A stretch of 64,000 nt of DNA from Fragum whitleyi (Eukaryota > Mollusca > Bivalvia > Cardiida > Cardiidae): positions 18,989,158-19,053,157 of the forward strand of contig OX411546.1 of assembly GCA_948146395.1 (NCBI GenBank), read 5' to 3'. Below, piece after piece: positions 1-11,048 of the stretch; within the stretch, counting starts at the first letter, position 1, and every line of letters begins with the position of its first letter. The position numbers and the translations under genes were made by a program. The notes below the pieces were generated by a model. It saw only the letters and a list, made by a program, of their open reading frames with translations, was not told where the DNA came from and made no database searches.

Positions 1-1825
1 AACATCTCCTCCTAAACTTATCGGTTGAAATCAACCAAACTTGGCAGAAATATTCCTTGGGTGGTCCCTTATGAAAATTGCTCAAATGGAAAGGATCCAT
101 GTCATATCACAGGAAAAGGGGCCTTAATAACAATTTTTTTGTTTTCACTCTAGAAGCCGCAAATATGGTCCAATCTTCTTGAAACTTGGTCAGAATGTTT
201 GTTAGGTCATGAGGATGAAGTCTATTGAAAATGGGAAGGATCGGTGCCATTTCACAGAAAAAGCCGCCTTAATGACAATTTTGTCAACAATATCTTTAAA
301 CGACATCTCCTCCTAAACTTATGGGTTAAAATCAACCAAACTTGGCAGAATTATTCCTTGGGTGGTCCCTTATGAAAATTGCTCAAATGGAAAGGATCTG
401 TGCCATATCACGGGAAAAGGGGCCTTAATGACAAATTTCTTGTTTTCACTCTAGAAGCCACAAATACGGTCCAATCTTCATGAAACTTGGTCAGAATATT
501 TGTTAGGTCATGAGGATGAAGTCTATTGAAAATGGGAAGGATTCATGCCATATCACGGATAAAGGGGCTTTAATGACAATTTTGTCAACAATATCTTTAA
601 ACAACATCTCCTCCTAAATTTATGAGTCAAAATCAACCAATTTTGGCAGAAATATTCCTTGGGTGGTCCCTAATGAAAATTGCTCAAATGGAAAGGATCC
701 GTGCCATATCACAGGAAAAGGGGCCTTAATGACAAATTTCTTGTTTTCACTCTAGAAGCCACAAATATGGTCCAATCTTCATGAAACTTGGTCAGAATGT
801 TTGTTAGGTCATGAGGATGGAGTCTATTGAAAATGGGAAGGATCCATGCCATATCACAGAAAAAGCCGCCTTAATGACAATTTTGTCAACAATATCTTTA
901 AACGACATCTCCTCCTAAACTTACGGGTCAAAATCAACTTAACTTGGCATAAATATTCCTTGGGTGGTCCCTTATGAAAATTGCTCAAATGGAAAGGATC
1001 CGTGCCATATCACGGGAAAAGGGGCCTTAATGACAAATTTCTTGTTTACATCTAGGAGCCACAAATATGGTCCAATCTTCATGAAACTTGGTCAGAATGT
1101 TTGTTAGGTCATGAGGATGAAGTCTATTGAAAATGGGAAGGATCCATGCCATATCACGGAAAAGGGCGCCTTAATGACAATTTTGTCAACAATATCTTTA
1201 AACAACATCTCCTCCTTAACTTATGGGTCAAAATCAACCAAACTTGGCAGAAATATTCCTTGGGTTGTCCCTTATGAAAATTGCTCAAATGGAAAGGATC
1301 TGTGCCATATCACAGGAAAAGGGGCCTTAATGACAATTTTCTTGTTTTTACTCTAGAAGCCACAAATACGGTCCAATCTTCATGAAACTTGGTCAGAATG
1401 TTTGTTAGGTCATGAGGATAAAGTCTATTGAAAATGGGAAGGATCGGTGCCTTATCACAGGAAAAGGCGTCTTAATGACAATTTTTTTGTTTACTCTCTA
1501 GAAGCCACAAATATGGTCCAATCATCATGAAACTTTGTCAGAATGTTTGTTATGTCATGAGGATGAACTCATTTGAAAATGGGAAGTATACATGCCATAT
1601 CACGGGAAAAGGGGCCTTAATGACAATTTTCTCGTAAGAGCTCCAAACGCCACAAATATAGTCCAATCTTCTTGAAACTTGATCAAAATGTTTGCCAGGT
1701 CACAAGAATGAACTCTGTTGAAAATGGGAAGGTTCATGCCATATCATAGGAAATGGAGTCTTAATGATAATTTACTTGAAATATCAGGTGAGCGATTTAG
1801 GGCCCTCAGGGTCCTCTTGTTTAAA
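1..1825 (+). mobile_element. HINE/pearl-type element, right part, with 301-bp tandem array
   Basis: A tandem array enters from the left edge. The phrase ACATCTCCTCCT recurs at 2, 303, 604, 905 and 1,205, giving a 300-301 bp unit. Each unit is a dimer of two related halves of about 150 bp, both carrying GGAAGGATC..GCCATATCAC..AAAAGG..CCTTAATGACAA. The second half ('GAAGCCACAAATATGGTCC') continues alone at about 1,501 and 1,647. The array ends in CAGGTGAGCGATTTAGGGCC..GGTCCTCTTGTTT (about 1,784-1,825), a short hairpin followed by a T-tract. The same right end is seen at 10,116-10,156. This layout matches pearl/HINE (Helentron-associated) elements of bivalves. The small open frame at 1,111-1,356 is only repeat sequence. 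Confidence 0.8.
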
Positions 1826-1925
1826 CAATTTATCATGTTTATTGTGTTTATTAATTGTTTGAGGAAGAGTTTTGCATGAATGATTAGAGCACTGAGTAAT
1901 TAGTCTGAAATGGTTTTAATCAAGG

Positions 1926-2688
1926 TAATTATGATTATAATAATAATAACTTTATTTATAGACGGTTACATGTTTAATATACATATACAATCTTATTTTC
2001 AACATGGCCCTCTTGCAAAAACAATATTCGTACTTCGTAATCTCTCTTTCCCTCTCATTTTCTCTTTCTCACTCTTTAACCCCCCCCCCCCCCACACACA
2101 CACACACACACTCAAACTCAACGCATACCACACAAACGCATAGGCTACTAATTACATATACTACATATGCTATGAGTAGAAAACTAATCAATTTCAATTT
2201 AACTCCTTAAATTATTTGCAACATGTAAGACATACAGATAATGTAATTTCAAATTTTAAAATAAATGTTGTACAATCATTTTATATGAAATATTAATAGT
2301 GGAAGAGTGTAGATGCTTAATTAGAAATCAATTGACAATAGATAGCTCCTGTTTAAAATGACTCAAATTGTCAATAGATCGTGTATCGGTGGTAATCGAA
2401 TTCCAGTATGGAATTACACGCTCTTATTAACTATAACTTTCTGTTTTACGGATCTCCCAGATTGTTTCTTCTCGTGTGATAGCAAATTTCTGACATGACA
2501 GCATCCCAGCTGGACTGACTCTAAGTAGCATTTTAACTTCCTGTATATGTTGTTTATTTTCTGTCAAAACTTAATTAACCGCAACTTGTTCTCCAGTTAC
2601 AAGGTTACTGGTCTTTCGAGAGATTTTGTTTACAGTGCTTAATTCAGTAAAAGCATGTCTACGGTGATTATAAATTGATGCTCATGTA
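1926..2688. other. Intergenic or intronic sequence, low complexity; no gene seen
   Basis: It contains an AT microsatellite (about 1,930-1,970) and a poly-C tract running into (CA)n at about 2,081-2,111. The rest is A+T-rich sequence with no convincing coding potential. Confidence 0.5.
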
Positions 2689-2695
2689 TATTTAC

Positions 2696-3020
2696 GTGGC
2701 GGCCCGATGGTCTAGTGGTAAGACACCGGACTACTTATCCTATGGTGCGGGGTTCGAATTCCGAACGCGACAGGAATTTTCAGGGATACTTGCTATCCCC
2801 CGCCCAACTAGAATTCAATTTGTAATAAACCCAGAGGTAGCTTCACGTATATCGGTGCTTTACACTGAGCAGACAACCAAGGGGTTCTTTTCGTAGAAAA
2901 GCAAGATCACAAGAACCCGGATCACCTTGTATCTGCTTCTTTCTCTCTCATGGTCCACATCATATATGCATAGAGCACGGAGGGACCTGAATAATACAAT
3001 CACATACACATACATACGAG
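2696..3020 (+). mobile_element. tRNA-derived SINE
   Basis: The head looks like a tRNA gene. A box TGGTCTAGTGG lies at 2,708-2,718 and B box GGTTCGAATTCC at 2,751-2,762, with spacing appropriate for an internal RNA polymerase III promoter. The 3' side does not restore a matching acceptor stem, so this is a SINE head and not a functional tRNA. A body of about 230 bp follows, ending near 3,020 in an ACATACACATACATAC simple tail. Boundaries are approximate and no target-site duplication was confirmed. Confidence 0.7.
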
Positions 3021-3840
3021 TTTAAAATGCATCCTGTTGTAGGTTGCCTTAACAATATCATATGAGAATGTGCGTGCTTTTTCTAGGGATCTTACATGTA
3101 AACTAAGTAGGTACCCGGATAAGCCCCTTCTTTCACGCTCATGTTTTTTAAACTATACGCAGTTTTTTAAGTCTCTTATATCCAAGTTCCAGATGTGTTG
3201 TTCAAAACATGACTCTATATTTGAAAGGCAATAAAAAGTACTTAATTGTATTCATGGAAAAGACTATGTCACAAAAACGCGGCATAAGGAAAGGCACCGT
3301 CTGGGTATTCCGTAAGATAAATATTTGAAAAAAAAAAGGATGCCTTTGATTTAGCCTCACTAAAAGGCATAATTAGATCACCTTATTTTTCGGATTTGTT
3401 GCCTGATCGTTCCGAAACACAAATACTGACCGAGAAAACCGATACAGTACTCAACCTTACATACGTTCTAGATGACAAAAAGATTGCAAAAAATGATCCC
3501 TGTTTTGTACGAAAATGCATTTGCAGAGCCGGACATCGTTTCTTAAACGTTTCGTGAACGGATTCATCCAGAAAACGAATGTCAGAATACAGTAATTGCA
3601 ATTTTTCATTCACTTTTTGTAAACTGTTGAAGCGATTTAACTGATAGGTAAACCAATTTCTGAAGCAATAGTCTCTTTAATCTTTCAAACAAGCCTTTTC
3701 TAGATGTCTGTGATATACCGTTGATCTGTCAGGGCTTTCAACGTAAATATCATTTCCTCTCTACAGGTGTTTATATTACGCGTCTGTTTCTTCAAGATTA
3801 CAGAAACTTTTTAAACAACTTTTATTTTCAAACCATTTCC
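3021..3840. other. Unannotated sequence
   Basis: I see nothing recognisable apart from short A tracts. The 76-residue minus-strand frame at 3,383-3,613 has no family features. Confidence 0.4.
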
Positions 3841-3844
3841 CTAC

Positions 3845-3928
3845 ATATCGATGGCTCGGCGCGAAACGGTTGTGACTCCCTATAAACATAAAGGGAGTTA
3901 AAACTGTTTTGCACTGAGCCATCGATAT
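3845..3928. repeat. 84-bp hairpin MITE, copy 1 of 3
   Basis: The inverted arms ATATCGATGGCTC..GAGCCATCGATAT also pair internally through AAACGGTTGTGACTCCCTAT and its near complement. The same hairpin design, with CTGCCTATA and an AACTGTTTTG arm, recurs at 22,898-22,982 and 56,118-56,197. It is therefore a dispersed foldback family. Confidence 0.7.
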
Positions 3929-4091
3929 CTAACTTGGTTGAACGCTTTAAAGTTGAAATAGATGGGTATTCTTAGAGATTTTTTGAGGAAAATGCTTTTA
4001 AGTATACCCATTGAAATAATTTTCTAAGAAATGTGAAAATTCTACTTTCCTTCTTTTTTTCCTCGCATTCACGTCTGTGGGGAAATGAATT

Positions 4092-4256
4092 CAGCTAACA
4101 ACATCGTGAAATCGACACGGTGATTGATTTTGAAATGAAATTGAATGAGTGCGATGAGTATATTTTGAGTGAAACTTATGGGAAGTAATAAAATATCGCT
4201 AATTTTGTTCAGGGTGAACTAACTTAGCGATATTTATTACATTCCTTTACATCCCA
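4092..4256 (-). mobile_element. Truncated MITE of the 'CAGTTAA-AACATCG' family
   Basis: It starts with CAGCTAACAACATCGTGAAA and runs to the family's internal hairpin (TAATAAAATATCGCTAATTT / TTAGCGATATTTATTA). It stops at about 4,256, where HINE-type repeat begins. Longer copies are at 12,657-13,070, 18,326-18,737, 22,404-22,836, 23,151-23,574 and 29,945-30,390. Confidence 0.6.
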
Positions 4257-4949
4257 TGTAAATCAAGGCTTTAATGGGCGTGGATTATTTTCATATATGT
4301 TAGTAAGTGACTTTTCTCATAATCTTACTCTTGGGTATCAACCACATTTCACTAGAATGATCCTTCAATGACCCTCTATCAGTGTACAAAAAAATAATAT
4401 TGTGATTAGATGAAAAACATGTCTTTAATCGGCGGAGGTCATTTCTCTATTTGCTTTATGGTGGAAACTATGAAAAGTATTTACTCAGAATCTAATTGAT
4501 GGTTATCAACCAAAGTTCACTGGAATGATCCTTCAGTGACCCTTTATCAGTCTTCAAAAATATTGTGATCAGATGAAACATTTATTTTTTATTGGCGGAG
4601 GTCATTTCTCTTTGTGTTAAATCTTGGAAACTTTGATAATTATTTTCTCAGAAACCAGACCTATAGATATCAACCAAATTTCACTGAAATGTTCCTTTGG
4701 TGACCCTTTATCAGACTTCACAAAGTTATTGTGATTTGATGAAAATAAGTATTTCAACCGGTTGAGGTCAATTTTCTATATGTTATTCGTCGATCTTGAA
4801 TTTTTCTTTGCAGAAATATTTCAGCATTTGTCACTTTAAAACACTTATTAACTTGAAATAACATTCATTCATTCACTTAAATTCTCGTCTAATCAAGTCA
4901 GTAGATTTAGGCCTGTGGAGCAAATCAGTTGCTCAAGCAGCTCTAGTGT
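4257..4949 (+). mobile_element. HINE-type element (TTTAGCTCCACTGG family), 5'-truncated
   Basis: Core units of about 170 bp repeat 'GGTATCAACC..TTCACT.GAATGATCCTT..TGACCCTTTATCAG' with 'GGCGGAGGTCATTTCTCT' between them. The right end is GCCTGTGGAGCAAATCAGTTGCTC..AGCTCTAGTG at about 4,912-4,949, equivalent to the right end at 28,530-28,572. The left promoter-like end and microsatellite are missing. Confidence 0.65.
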
Positions 4950-5560
4950 TTGCATTTGCAGAATATATATTTTTTTGTTTTATTTCCACCATTAACCTTA
5001 AATCTAAATTTTAACAAATGCTGCTTCTTTTTCAGAGACAGAAACTTTCCCGATGACTTATTCCTTTTTAATTCCCCTTGAAAAGATACTGTAAAGAAGA
5101 GCATGTATATCTTTGTAGCATTCGGAAAATTTTTTAGGGTGTTCTTTGGATTCATCAAATTGCTTAGATTATCAGAAAGTCTTCCGTCATGTGTTTTTCT
5201 CAAGTTTGTGTTACGTAAGGTTAGTAAATAACAATTGACATTCACATTTCTGTCTTACATCTGATCTAGATTGCCCATGTCATACCCAGGTCAGTCTCTG
5301 TCATCTTTCATTTAGAAAGGATACAAAGAACGATATATAAACGGAAGCCCGCCATGTGCGATTTTATACCATTCTACCGAGGCGTATAGTTATTATCATT
5401 ATTATAATTATCATTATTTATGGTTTTTTTTCAGTTCAGGAGTCACTGACCCTTGAATGTTAATTTGTAGGGGATAAACTGCTTTTTAAGGCATCAAAAA
5501 CAGTAAAATGAGCGGCTCATTGGTGAATGTTTCTTAACTTCTTTAATATCATATGAATAA
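4950..5560. other. Unannotated sequence
   Basis: Nothing recognisable. The 100-residue minus-strand frame at 4,943-5,245 lacks family features. A TAT/ATT-rich stretch lies at 5,388-5,420. Confidence 0.4.
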
Positions 5561-5565
5561 ATAAA

Positions 5566-5634
5566 TATTCTCCTTGATATCTTTATTAGAGATTCACATT
5601 TCATATAAATCTCTAACAAAGATATGAAGGAGTA
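5566..5634. repeat. Small foldback
   Basis: The arms ATTCTCCTTGATATCTTT..TAGAGATT and AATCTCTA..AAAGATATGAAGGAGTAAAT are imperfect inverted complements around a short loop. Confidence 0.55.
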
Positions 5635-5639
5635 AATTA

Positions 5640-6119
5640 ATTCTAATTCATTTATCAATAGCAGTATCAAGTTGCAGGATTCAAAGGGTAAAAATGACCC
5701 ACTTACATAAAATTTTTGGGGTCAAAATAATATTTTACGAATTTTCATAGTCAAAATCCTGGTTTTAGGGCCAAACACTAGCCCTGTTCTACGTTCTTAA
5801 GATGTATAAATTATATTCCAAATCGACTAAATAGTTTAAGATTAGCAATCCGAAAAAAAATAGTCCATATCAGCTTGTTCATGTATTCACGATTTATTGC
5901 CTCTAGTTCAAGAAGAAAAAAAAAATGATTGTGCGAAAATTTATTCATAAACAGGTACTAAACATGTTATTTTTCTGGGAAATAACACTTTTTGTTTGTC
6001 TTTTAAATTTTTTTTCTTTCTTAAATAATTGGATTTCAGTCTTTTTTCAATTTTATTGCCATTTAGACATGTTTATAACATGACCTACGTCGCGGGAGTG
6101 AACTAACGCCGTTGAATAT
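5640..6119. other. Unannotated sequence
   Basis: A+T-rich sequence with several poly-T and poly-A tracts; no gene or clear repeat. Confidence 0.4.
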
Positions 6120-6490
6120 TTTTTATATTACATGGGTGTTATTAGACTAGTGGAATAACTATGCAAATGAGCTCAGAGCGAATAGCAACGCTATTTTGTA
6201 ACCGCGCAATGACGTCATAATGTATATATAGTGACGTCAGTTTTAAACGGGCGTTGTAAGTTTCGCAGAAAATTCAAATGTTGAATTTCAAGAATTTTAA
6301 CGATTTTTCGCAAAAATTCGGGTTATATTATAAATAGAATATAAAATTTGTGCTCATAAAATACCGAATTTATTGAACTCGTCATCTATAAACAGATAAA
6401 AACTCGGCGCAGCCTCGTTTTATCTGTTTATAGATGACTCGTTTAATAAATTCGGTATTCCATGACCACTCATTCAATATCCTCTATTTC
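6120..6490 (+). mobile_element. CRE-bearing MITE, copy 1
   Basis: Two perfect TGACGTCA palindromes (6,210-6,217 and 6,232-6,239) lie upstream of a strong inverted repeat at 6,358-6,462. The outer arms ATACCGAATTTATT..GAACTCGTCATCTATAAACA pair with TGTTTATAGATGACTCGTTT..AATAAATTCGGTAT. Related segments are at 7,796-8,080 (GTGTTATTAGACTA / GTGCTATTACACTA start) and around 30.5-31.1 kb. Ends are approximate. Confidence 0.6.
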
Positions 6491-7199
6491 CTGGATAACC
6501 GTTCATATACGAAGTGATTATACATGTAAATATAGCAGTGGTTAATATTCTCGCCTCATTTCAACGTCAGTAAGTGAAGTGGTAGATCTATTTCTATCTA
6601 TCTAAACAGATCGTTAATCGGCGAGATCAAAGAATCGCCTAACGCCTGATAAGCCACTCTCAACTCACTTAACCCTTTGCTGTTTAATCCCTGCTTTTTA
6701 CGTGCCTTTGATTTTATGATTGAGAAAACATTGCGAAAAAAGAAGAACTTGCTTCTGACAAGCAATTTCTTCTTTTTCCACACTATTTTCTACCCTACTG
6801 AATGGTTATTTTTCAAATTAAATCCACTTTAAATTTTCGTCTGCAAAACCTTTGAATTTGGACAGGTCCAAAGTTTTGTAAAACAGGAAAGGGTTAAATC
6901 AGTTTGATATTTATTCATGGTGAGAGAATCATTCATCGATCTACCCGATAAATAAGGCGTGATAATTTGAATGTGATGAAATCTTTACAATTTGATATTT
7001 TCGCGATTAAAACAGTTGACAGAAAAATTGTTTTTCCTAAGGTTGACTGACTCTGGGAAATCGCTAGGCAAGCCAAATAAGCTGTTGCAACGATGTTTTT
7101 ATTGTAAATCGGCAAAATACTGACTTTCATTGAAATAACGCACTCCTAGCTTGACCATATTGCAAGATCTAGGTATCGCCATTTACTTCGAAATGTATG
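6491..7199. other. Unannotated sequence
   Basis: No gene family is recognised. The minus-strand frames at 6,598-6,783 and 6,933-7,130 are short and featureless. Confidence 0.4.
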
Positions 7200-7445
7200 T
7201 GACCCGTCACGCAAAAAAGGACCATATGGTTAGTGGGTAAAGTGTCGACCCTAGTCACACTGCGCAGACTGCACAGACTGACTAGCCTCGATATTTTTCA
7301 GACTTTATTAATTTTCTGAATATAGAATGATCAATCTACCTTCATGTGGAATGCAACTTCTAATTGACCTGTACTATAATTAATCTCTTTTTCAAATACT
7401 TATTTTATTGAGTTCCCAGATGGTCTTTTTTGGCGTGACGAGTCA
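7200..7445. mobile_element. MITE with TGACCCGTCACG inverted ends, copy 1
   Basis: The terminal inverted repeats are TGACCCGTCACGCAAAAAAG at 7,200 and CTTTTTTGGCGTGACGAGTCA, ending at 7,445; they extend inward through GACCAT/ATGGTC. A second copy lies at 45,352-45,606 with shared interior motifs (ACTGCGCAG..TGCAGACTGACTAG, TTTTCTGAAT.TAGAATG). Confidence 0.75.
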
Positions 7446-7499
7446 AAAACTTATCTGCGGTCGATGTTTTTGCTTGAGACTCGAATATTCTAACTTATA

Positions 7500-7780
7500 A
7501 TATGATCCACGTCGCAGAAGTAAAATAGCCTCCGTCATATCGCAGGAGTATCCGCGTCGGATTATCATTCAGAATGCCCCAGGTTCGAACCCCGACGGCG
7601 GACTCTCAGCCTTTCCGACTATTTGTCTACCTTTTCGGGATAGCAGCTTGAGTCTATAAAAGGAAGTAATGGAAGTTCTGGTGTGAGAAATCCCGTAAAT
7701 CCAGTGTTAGGTTCTCAAGTCAACCGTGAGATCATTTAAAGCGGCGTAAAACCCCTTTACAAAGAACATAAATAAGAGTG
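7500..7780 (+). mobile_element. tRNA-derived SINE, second type
   Basis: A B box GGTTCGAACCCC (7,582-7,593) lies in a tRNA-like head starting near GCCTCCGTCATATCGCAGG (7,529). The A-box region is degenerate. The body runs through TTTTCGGGATAGCAGC and ends in GCGGCGTAAAACCCCTTTAC..AACATAAATAAG, a GGCGTAAAA-type tail seen in molluscan SINEs. Confidence 0.6.
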
Positions 7781-7795
7781 AAATAACTCCATAGA

Positions 7796-8080
7796 ATATC
7801 TACGGGTGCTATTACACTATTGGAATAAGTCTGCACAGAAGCTAACAGCTTGTAGCAACGCTATTTTATTACTGTGAAAATGACGTCATCATGAAAGTGA
7901 TGCCGTAATTTTACAAAAGGCGTTATAATCTATGCATAAAATCATTAGCGTATTTTTAGATAAATGAATAAATTTTGGTATAAATATAAACTCCGAGTTT
8001 GTGTGATCTCAACGGCGAATATTTTTGCATTTTTAATTTTGAAATTAAGTTACCATGACGTCGTATAAATGACGATTTGG
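7796..8080 (+). mobile_element. CRE-bearing MITE, partial copy 2
   Basis: It starts GGGTGCTATTACACTATTGG, parallel to the segment at 6,133, then AGCAACGCTATTTT and one perfect TGACGTCA at 7,881-7,888. The second CRE position is degenerate. Confidence 0.5.
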
Positions 8081-9012
8081 TGCGCTATCTGCAAACTACC
8101 CCTCCCCCATTTAAATGCGCAGTGCGATTTTTTTACAAGACGTTTTCGTTCTGAAAATTGTACCAAAATGAAGCTTAATGAATTGTCTTAACACAAATGC
8201 TATATTAAAGACTTTGTAACAAAATACATAGACATATGATTTGGTTGTACTCTATATTCACATTTTTACTGTTTAAAAATCTCACTATAAGAAAATTCTA
8301 TAAAATTGGCTCGATAAAATTTGTTTAAGTTTCGATATTTTTTTTCTACAATTCTATATTGATGAACAAGAAAAGTTTAAAAAAAAATACCGTTCAGATT
8401 TTTTATAATTAGGATTTAATGTTTGTCACTTTAACGTTAAAACTATGACGCTGGCGACCAAATTACACGTAATAGTTTCCCTCCTATGTTTCATTGAATT
8501 CTTTTTCGACCTTTGCAGAAAATATGAAAAAATACAGATGTGTTCAAATTTTTTTTGAGGAAAGGGCCCTAAAAATTCCATTCAAATACACGGAGAACTT
8601 CGCGGGAAACATTGAATTTACCTTTCACAAGTGTTGCCGATTGATGACTTCAATAAATTTTACGTCGACGTTGCTATAAATGAAAATCGATTTTTGTAAT
8701 TCTATTTAACAAGGTCGACGTTATGGCGTTAACATTAATTAGAACGTTCAAAGACTATTTGAGGGTACAGTGACAACTTTTCAAATGAAATGGTAAAAAC
8801 CTGTTAAATACTTTTTTTGGTAGGGGCAAAAGAATTAAGCGATTTTTCGACGTACCGCGTTTGTCTTTTTCCAACTTTCGACGTAAGGGTAATAAACTTT
8901 GATCCCCAATTGTAGCAATTCCGTACGGTAAAACTTCATTAAAGATGAGAGCATAGAAAACGGAAGATGGACGAATAAAATAACAAATTTCAATCAATTT
9001 TCATTGGGTCAA
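8081..9012. other. Unannotated sequence
   Basis: A+T-rich sequence with no recognisable gene. Frames at 8,494-8,679 (+) and 8,755-8,997 (-) show no domain signals. Confidence 0.4.
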
Positions 9013-10156
9013 TTTTTAGCTCACCTGAGCACGAAGTGCTCAAGGTGAGCTATTGGGATCGTAGAATGTCCGTCGTCAGTCGTGCGTCGTGCGTCGTCCA
9101 CAATTTCTTTAAACATCTTCTCCTCCTAAACCAGTTGGCCAATCTTGATGAAACTTGGCAGGGATGTTCCTTGGGTCAAGCCCTACCAAAGTTGTTCAAA
9201 TAAATGAAATCCACCCTAAACTTTCCCTTTACTTTTAACAAAAAGGGTGAAAATATGAAAATTTTCAAAAATCTTCTTCTCTGAAACAAGAAGGCAGACA
9301 GCTTTCATATTTGGTATGTAGCATCATCTAGTGGACCTCTACCAAGTTTGTTCATATCAAGAGCCTGGGGTCATATTTGGGCTTTGCCCGGGCCCAACCC
9401 TTTTTTCACAGAATCAAAGAGCAAGACCTAGGGTCATATTTGGGCTTTGCCCGGGCCCAACCCTTTTTACATAGAATCAAAGTATGAAAATCTTTAAAAA
9501 TCTTCTTCTCTGTAACCAGATGGCAGACAGCTTTAAAATTTGGTGTGTAGCATCACCTAGTAGGCCTCTACCTAGTTTGTTCATATCAAGACCCTTGGGT
9601 CATATTTGGGCTCTGCACGGGTGCATCCCTTTATCTCTTATGAGTACAAAGCGGGTAAAAAATTGAAAATCTTTAAAAATCTTCTTCTATGAAACCAGAA
9701 GGCAGACAGCTTTCATATTTGGTATGTAGTATCATCTAGTGGACCTCTACCAAGTTTGTTCATATCAAGACTTAGGATCATATTTTGGCTCCACCCGGGC
9801 GCAACCCTTTCTACATAGAATCAAAGAGCGAACATCTTTTAAAATCTTCTTTAATCGATACCAGAGGGCACACTGCTTTCAATTTAGGTATGTAGTATCA
9901 TCTTGTGGGCCCCTACCAAGATTGTTCATATCAAGACCCTGGGGTCACATTTGGGGTCCACCCAGGTGCATCCCTTTTTACATAGAATCAAAGAGCAAAA
10001 AGGCATATCTGTCTTACTCCTCGCTGAAAACGTTCCATGGTATTGATCTTAGGCAATTATCTTCTTTTTGACATCTGCCTATCTAATTAATGTGATGTTC
10101 CAGGGGTCATAGAGACTCAGGTGAGCGATCTAGGACCATCTTGGTCCTCTTGTTTT
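9013..10156 (+). mobile_element. Complete HINE/pearl-type element (TTTAGCTCACCTGAGC family)
   Basis: The left end TTTTTAGCTCACCTGAGC (9,013-9,030) forms a hairpin with GCTCAAGGTGAGC (9,039-9,051). Next come a CGTCGTGCGTCGTGCGTCG microsatellite and the phrase TTTAAACATCTTCTCCTCCT. Core units follow with GGCAGACAGCTTTCATATTTGGTATGTAG at about 9,292, 9,522, 9,700 and 9,868. The right end is CAGGTGAGCGATCTAGGACC..GGTCCTCTTGTTTT, a hairpin followed by a T-tract. Left end, microsatellite, tandem core and right hairpin are the hallmark order of pearl/HINE elements. Open frames inside it are repeat sequence. Confidence 0.85.
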
Positions 10157-10359
10157 AAAAATCGGTTAAGAGCTATTTTTTCGGGCCGTAAAAATTTAAC
10201 TTAAATTCAATCTCGTGTATCTATCTTTAAATATAACAATGTCTTAATTACACGCCAATTTTTCCAATTTATTCAACTTCATTTTGGTGTATTCCATTGA
10301 ATTTAATCACCTTAAATACGACTAGGGTAAGCGTTTAAGAAAGCGTAGGATCATTTGTG

Positions 10360-10808
10360 AAAAACGCGCGAAATCGTTATTTTAACGACGTCATGGTAAC
10401 GTAAATTCTAAATTGAACGTTGAAAAACATACACCATTGAGATCGAGCTAACACAACGTTTAAATAGATACCAATTTCTATGCACTGATCTCAAAAACCG
10501 TTATTGTCCTCTTCCACCTTAATGTTATCTATGCAGAGCCCAATAAACAAATGAAGTCATGACGGTGTATAGTGATCACGTGCTAAATGATGCACTTTGA
10601 GTAAATTTCTCGCTACAAATTTACAACAAGTCACATTTTGCATTTTGCAAGAAATAAAATAATCGTTGTTTTTCGTTTAAGATCAATAAATCTCTCGTTT
10701 TGTGAACACCAAAAGCTATATTTTCATGAGTGGTGAAGCCACTCATGAATTTATATAACCTTTGTTGAACAACTCAATGCAAAATAAATCGATCTTGTAC
10801 CGAAAAAA
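10360..10808. mobile_element. Diverged relative of the 30.5/33.9-kb CRE-MITE
   Basis: It shares AACACCAAAAGCTATATTTTC.GAGTGG..GAAGCCACTC, a hairpin followed by TGTTGAACAACTCAATG and ATCGATCTTGTACCGAAAAA. The CRE site is reduced to CGACGTCA at about 10,385. Confidence 0.5.
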
Positions 10809-11048
10809 TGAGCCTATGCGTGACATTTCCAACAATTGCACATGTGTGCGACGTGAAGACTCGGACCAGCCTGTGCATGTGCACAGTCTGATCAGTGTCT
10901 TCACTATGAGCTGTAAAGATAGCTAAGGACCTGATTTCTCTAATCACGATCGGAGAATGTTTTTAATACAGCGTGTGGTTGTCAAAACCTCTCAATATCT
11001 GTCAGTCACGCACACATGAAATTGTCGGAAATGTCACGCACTAGCTCA
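10809..11048. mobile_element. 240-bp MITE with TGAGCCTGTGCGTGACATTT ends, copy 1
   Basis: Inverted ends TGAGCCTATGCGTGACATTT..CCAACAATT and AATTGTCGGAAATGTCACGC..TAGCTCA. Copies 2 and 3 are at 14,929-15,164 and 20,337-20,576. All share the interior CCAGCCTGTGCAT.TGCACAGTCTGA, itself a small palindrome. Confidence 0.85.

Noticed and set aside
2698..2770. A genuine tRNA gene
   Set aside because: The 3' side CCGAACGCGA does not complement the 5' GGCGGCC stem, and a SINE body follows.
2675..2896. 73-residue frame starting at 2,675
   Set aside because: It crosses the tRNA-like head of a SINE, including the A and B boxes.
9739..10071. 110-residue frame with repeated 'LFISRP' segments
   Set aside because: It is the HINE core tandem repeat read in one frame; units diverge by frame-shifting indels.
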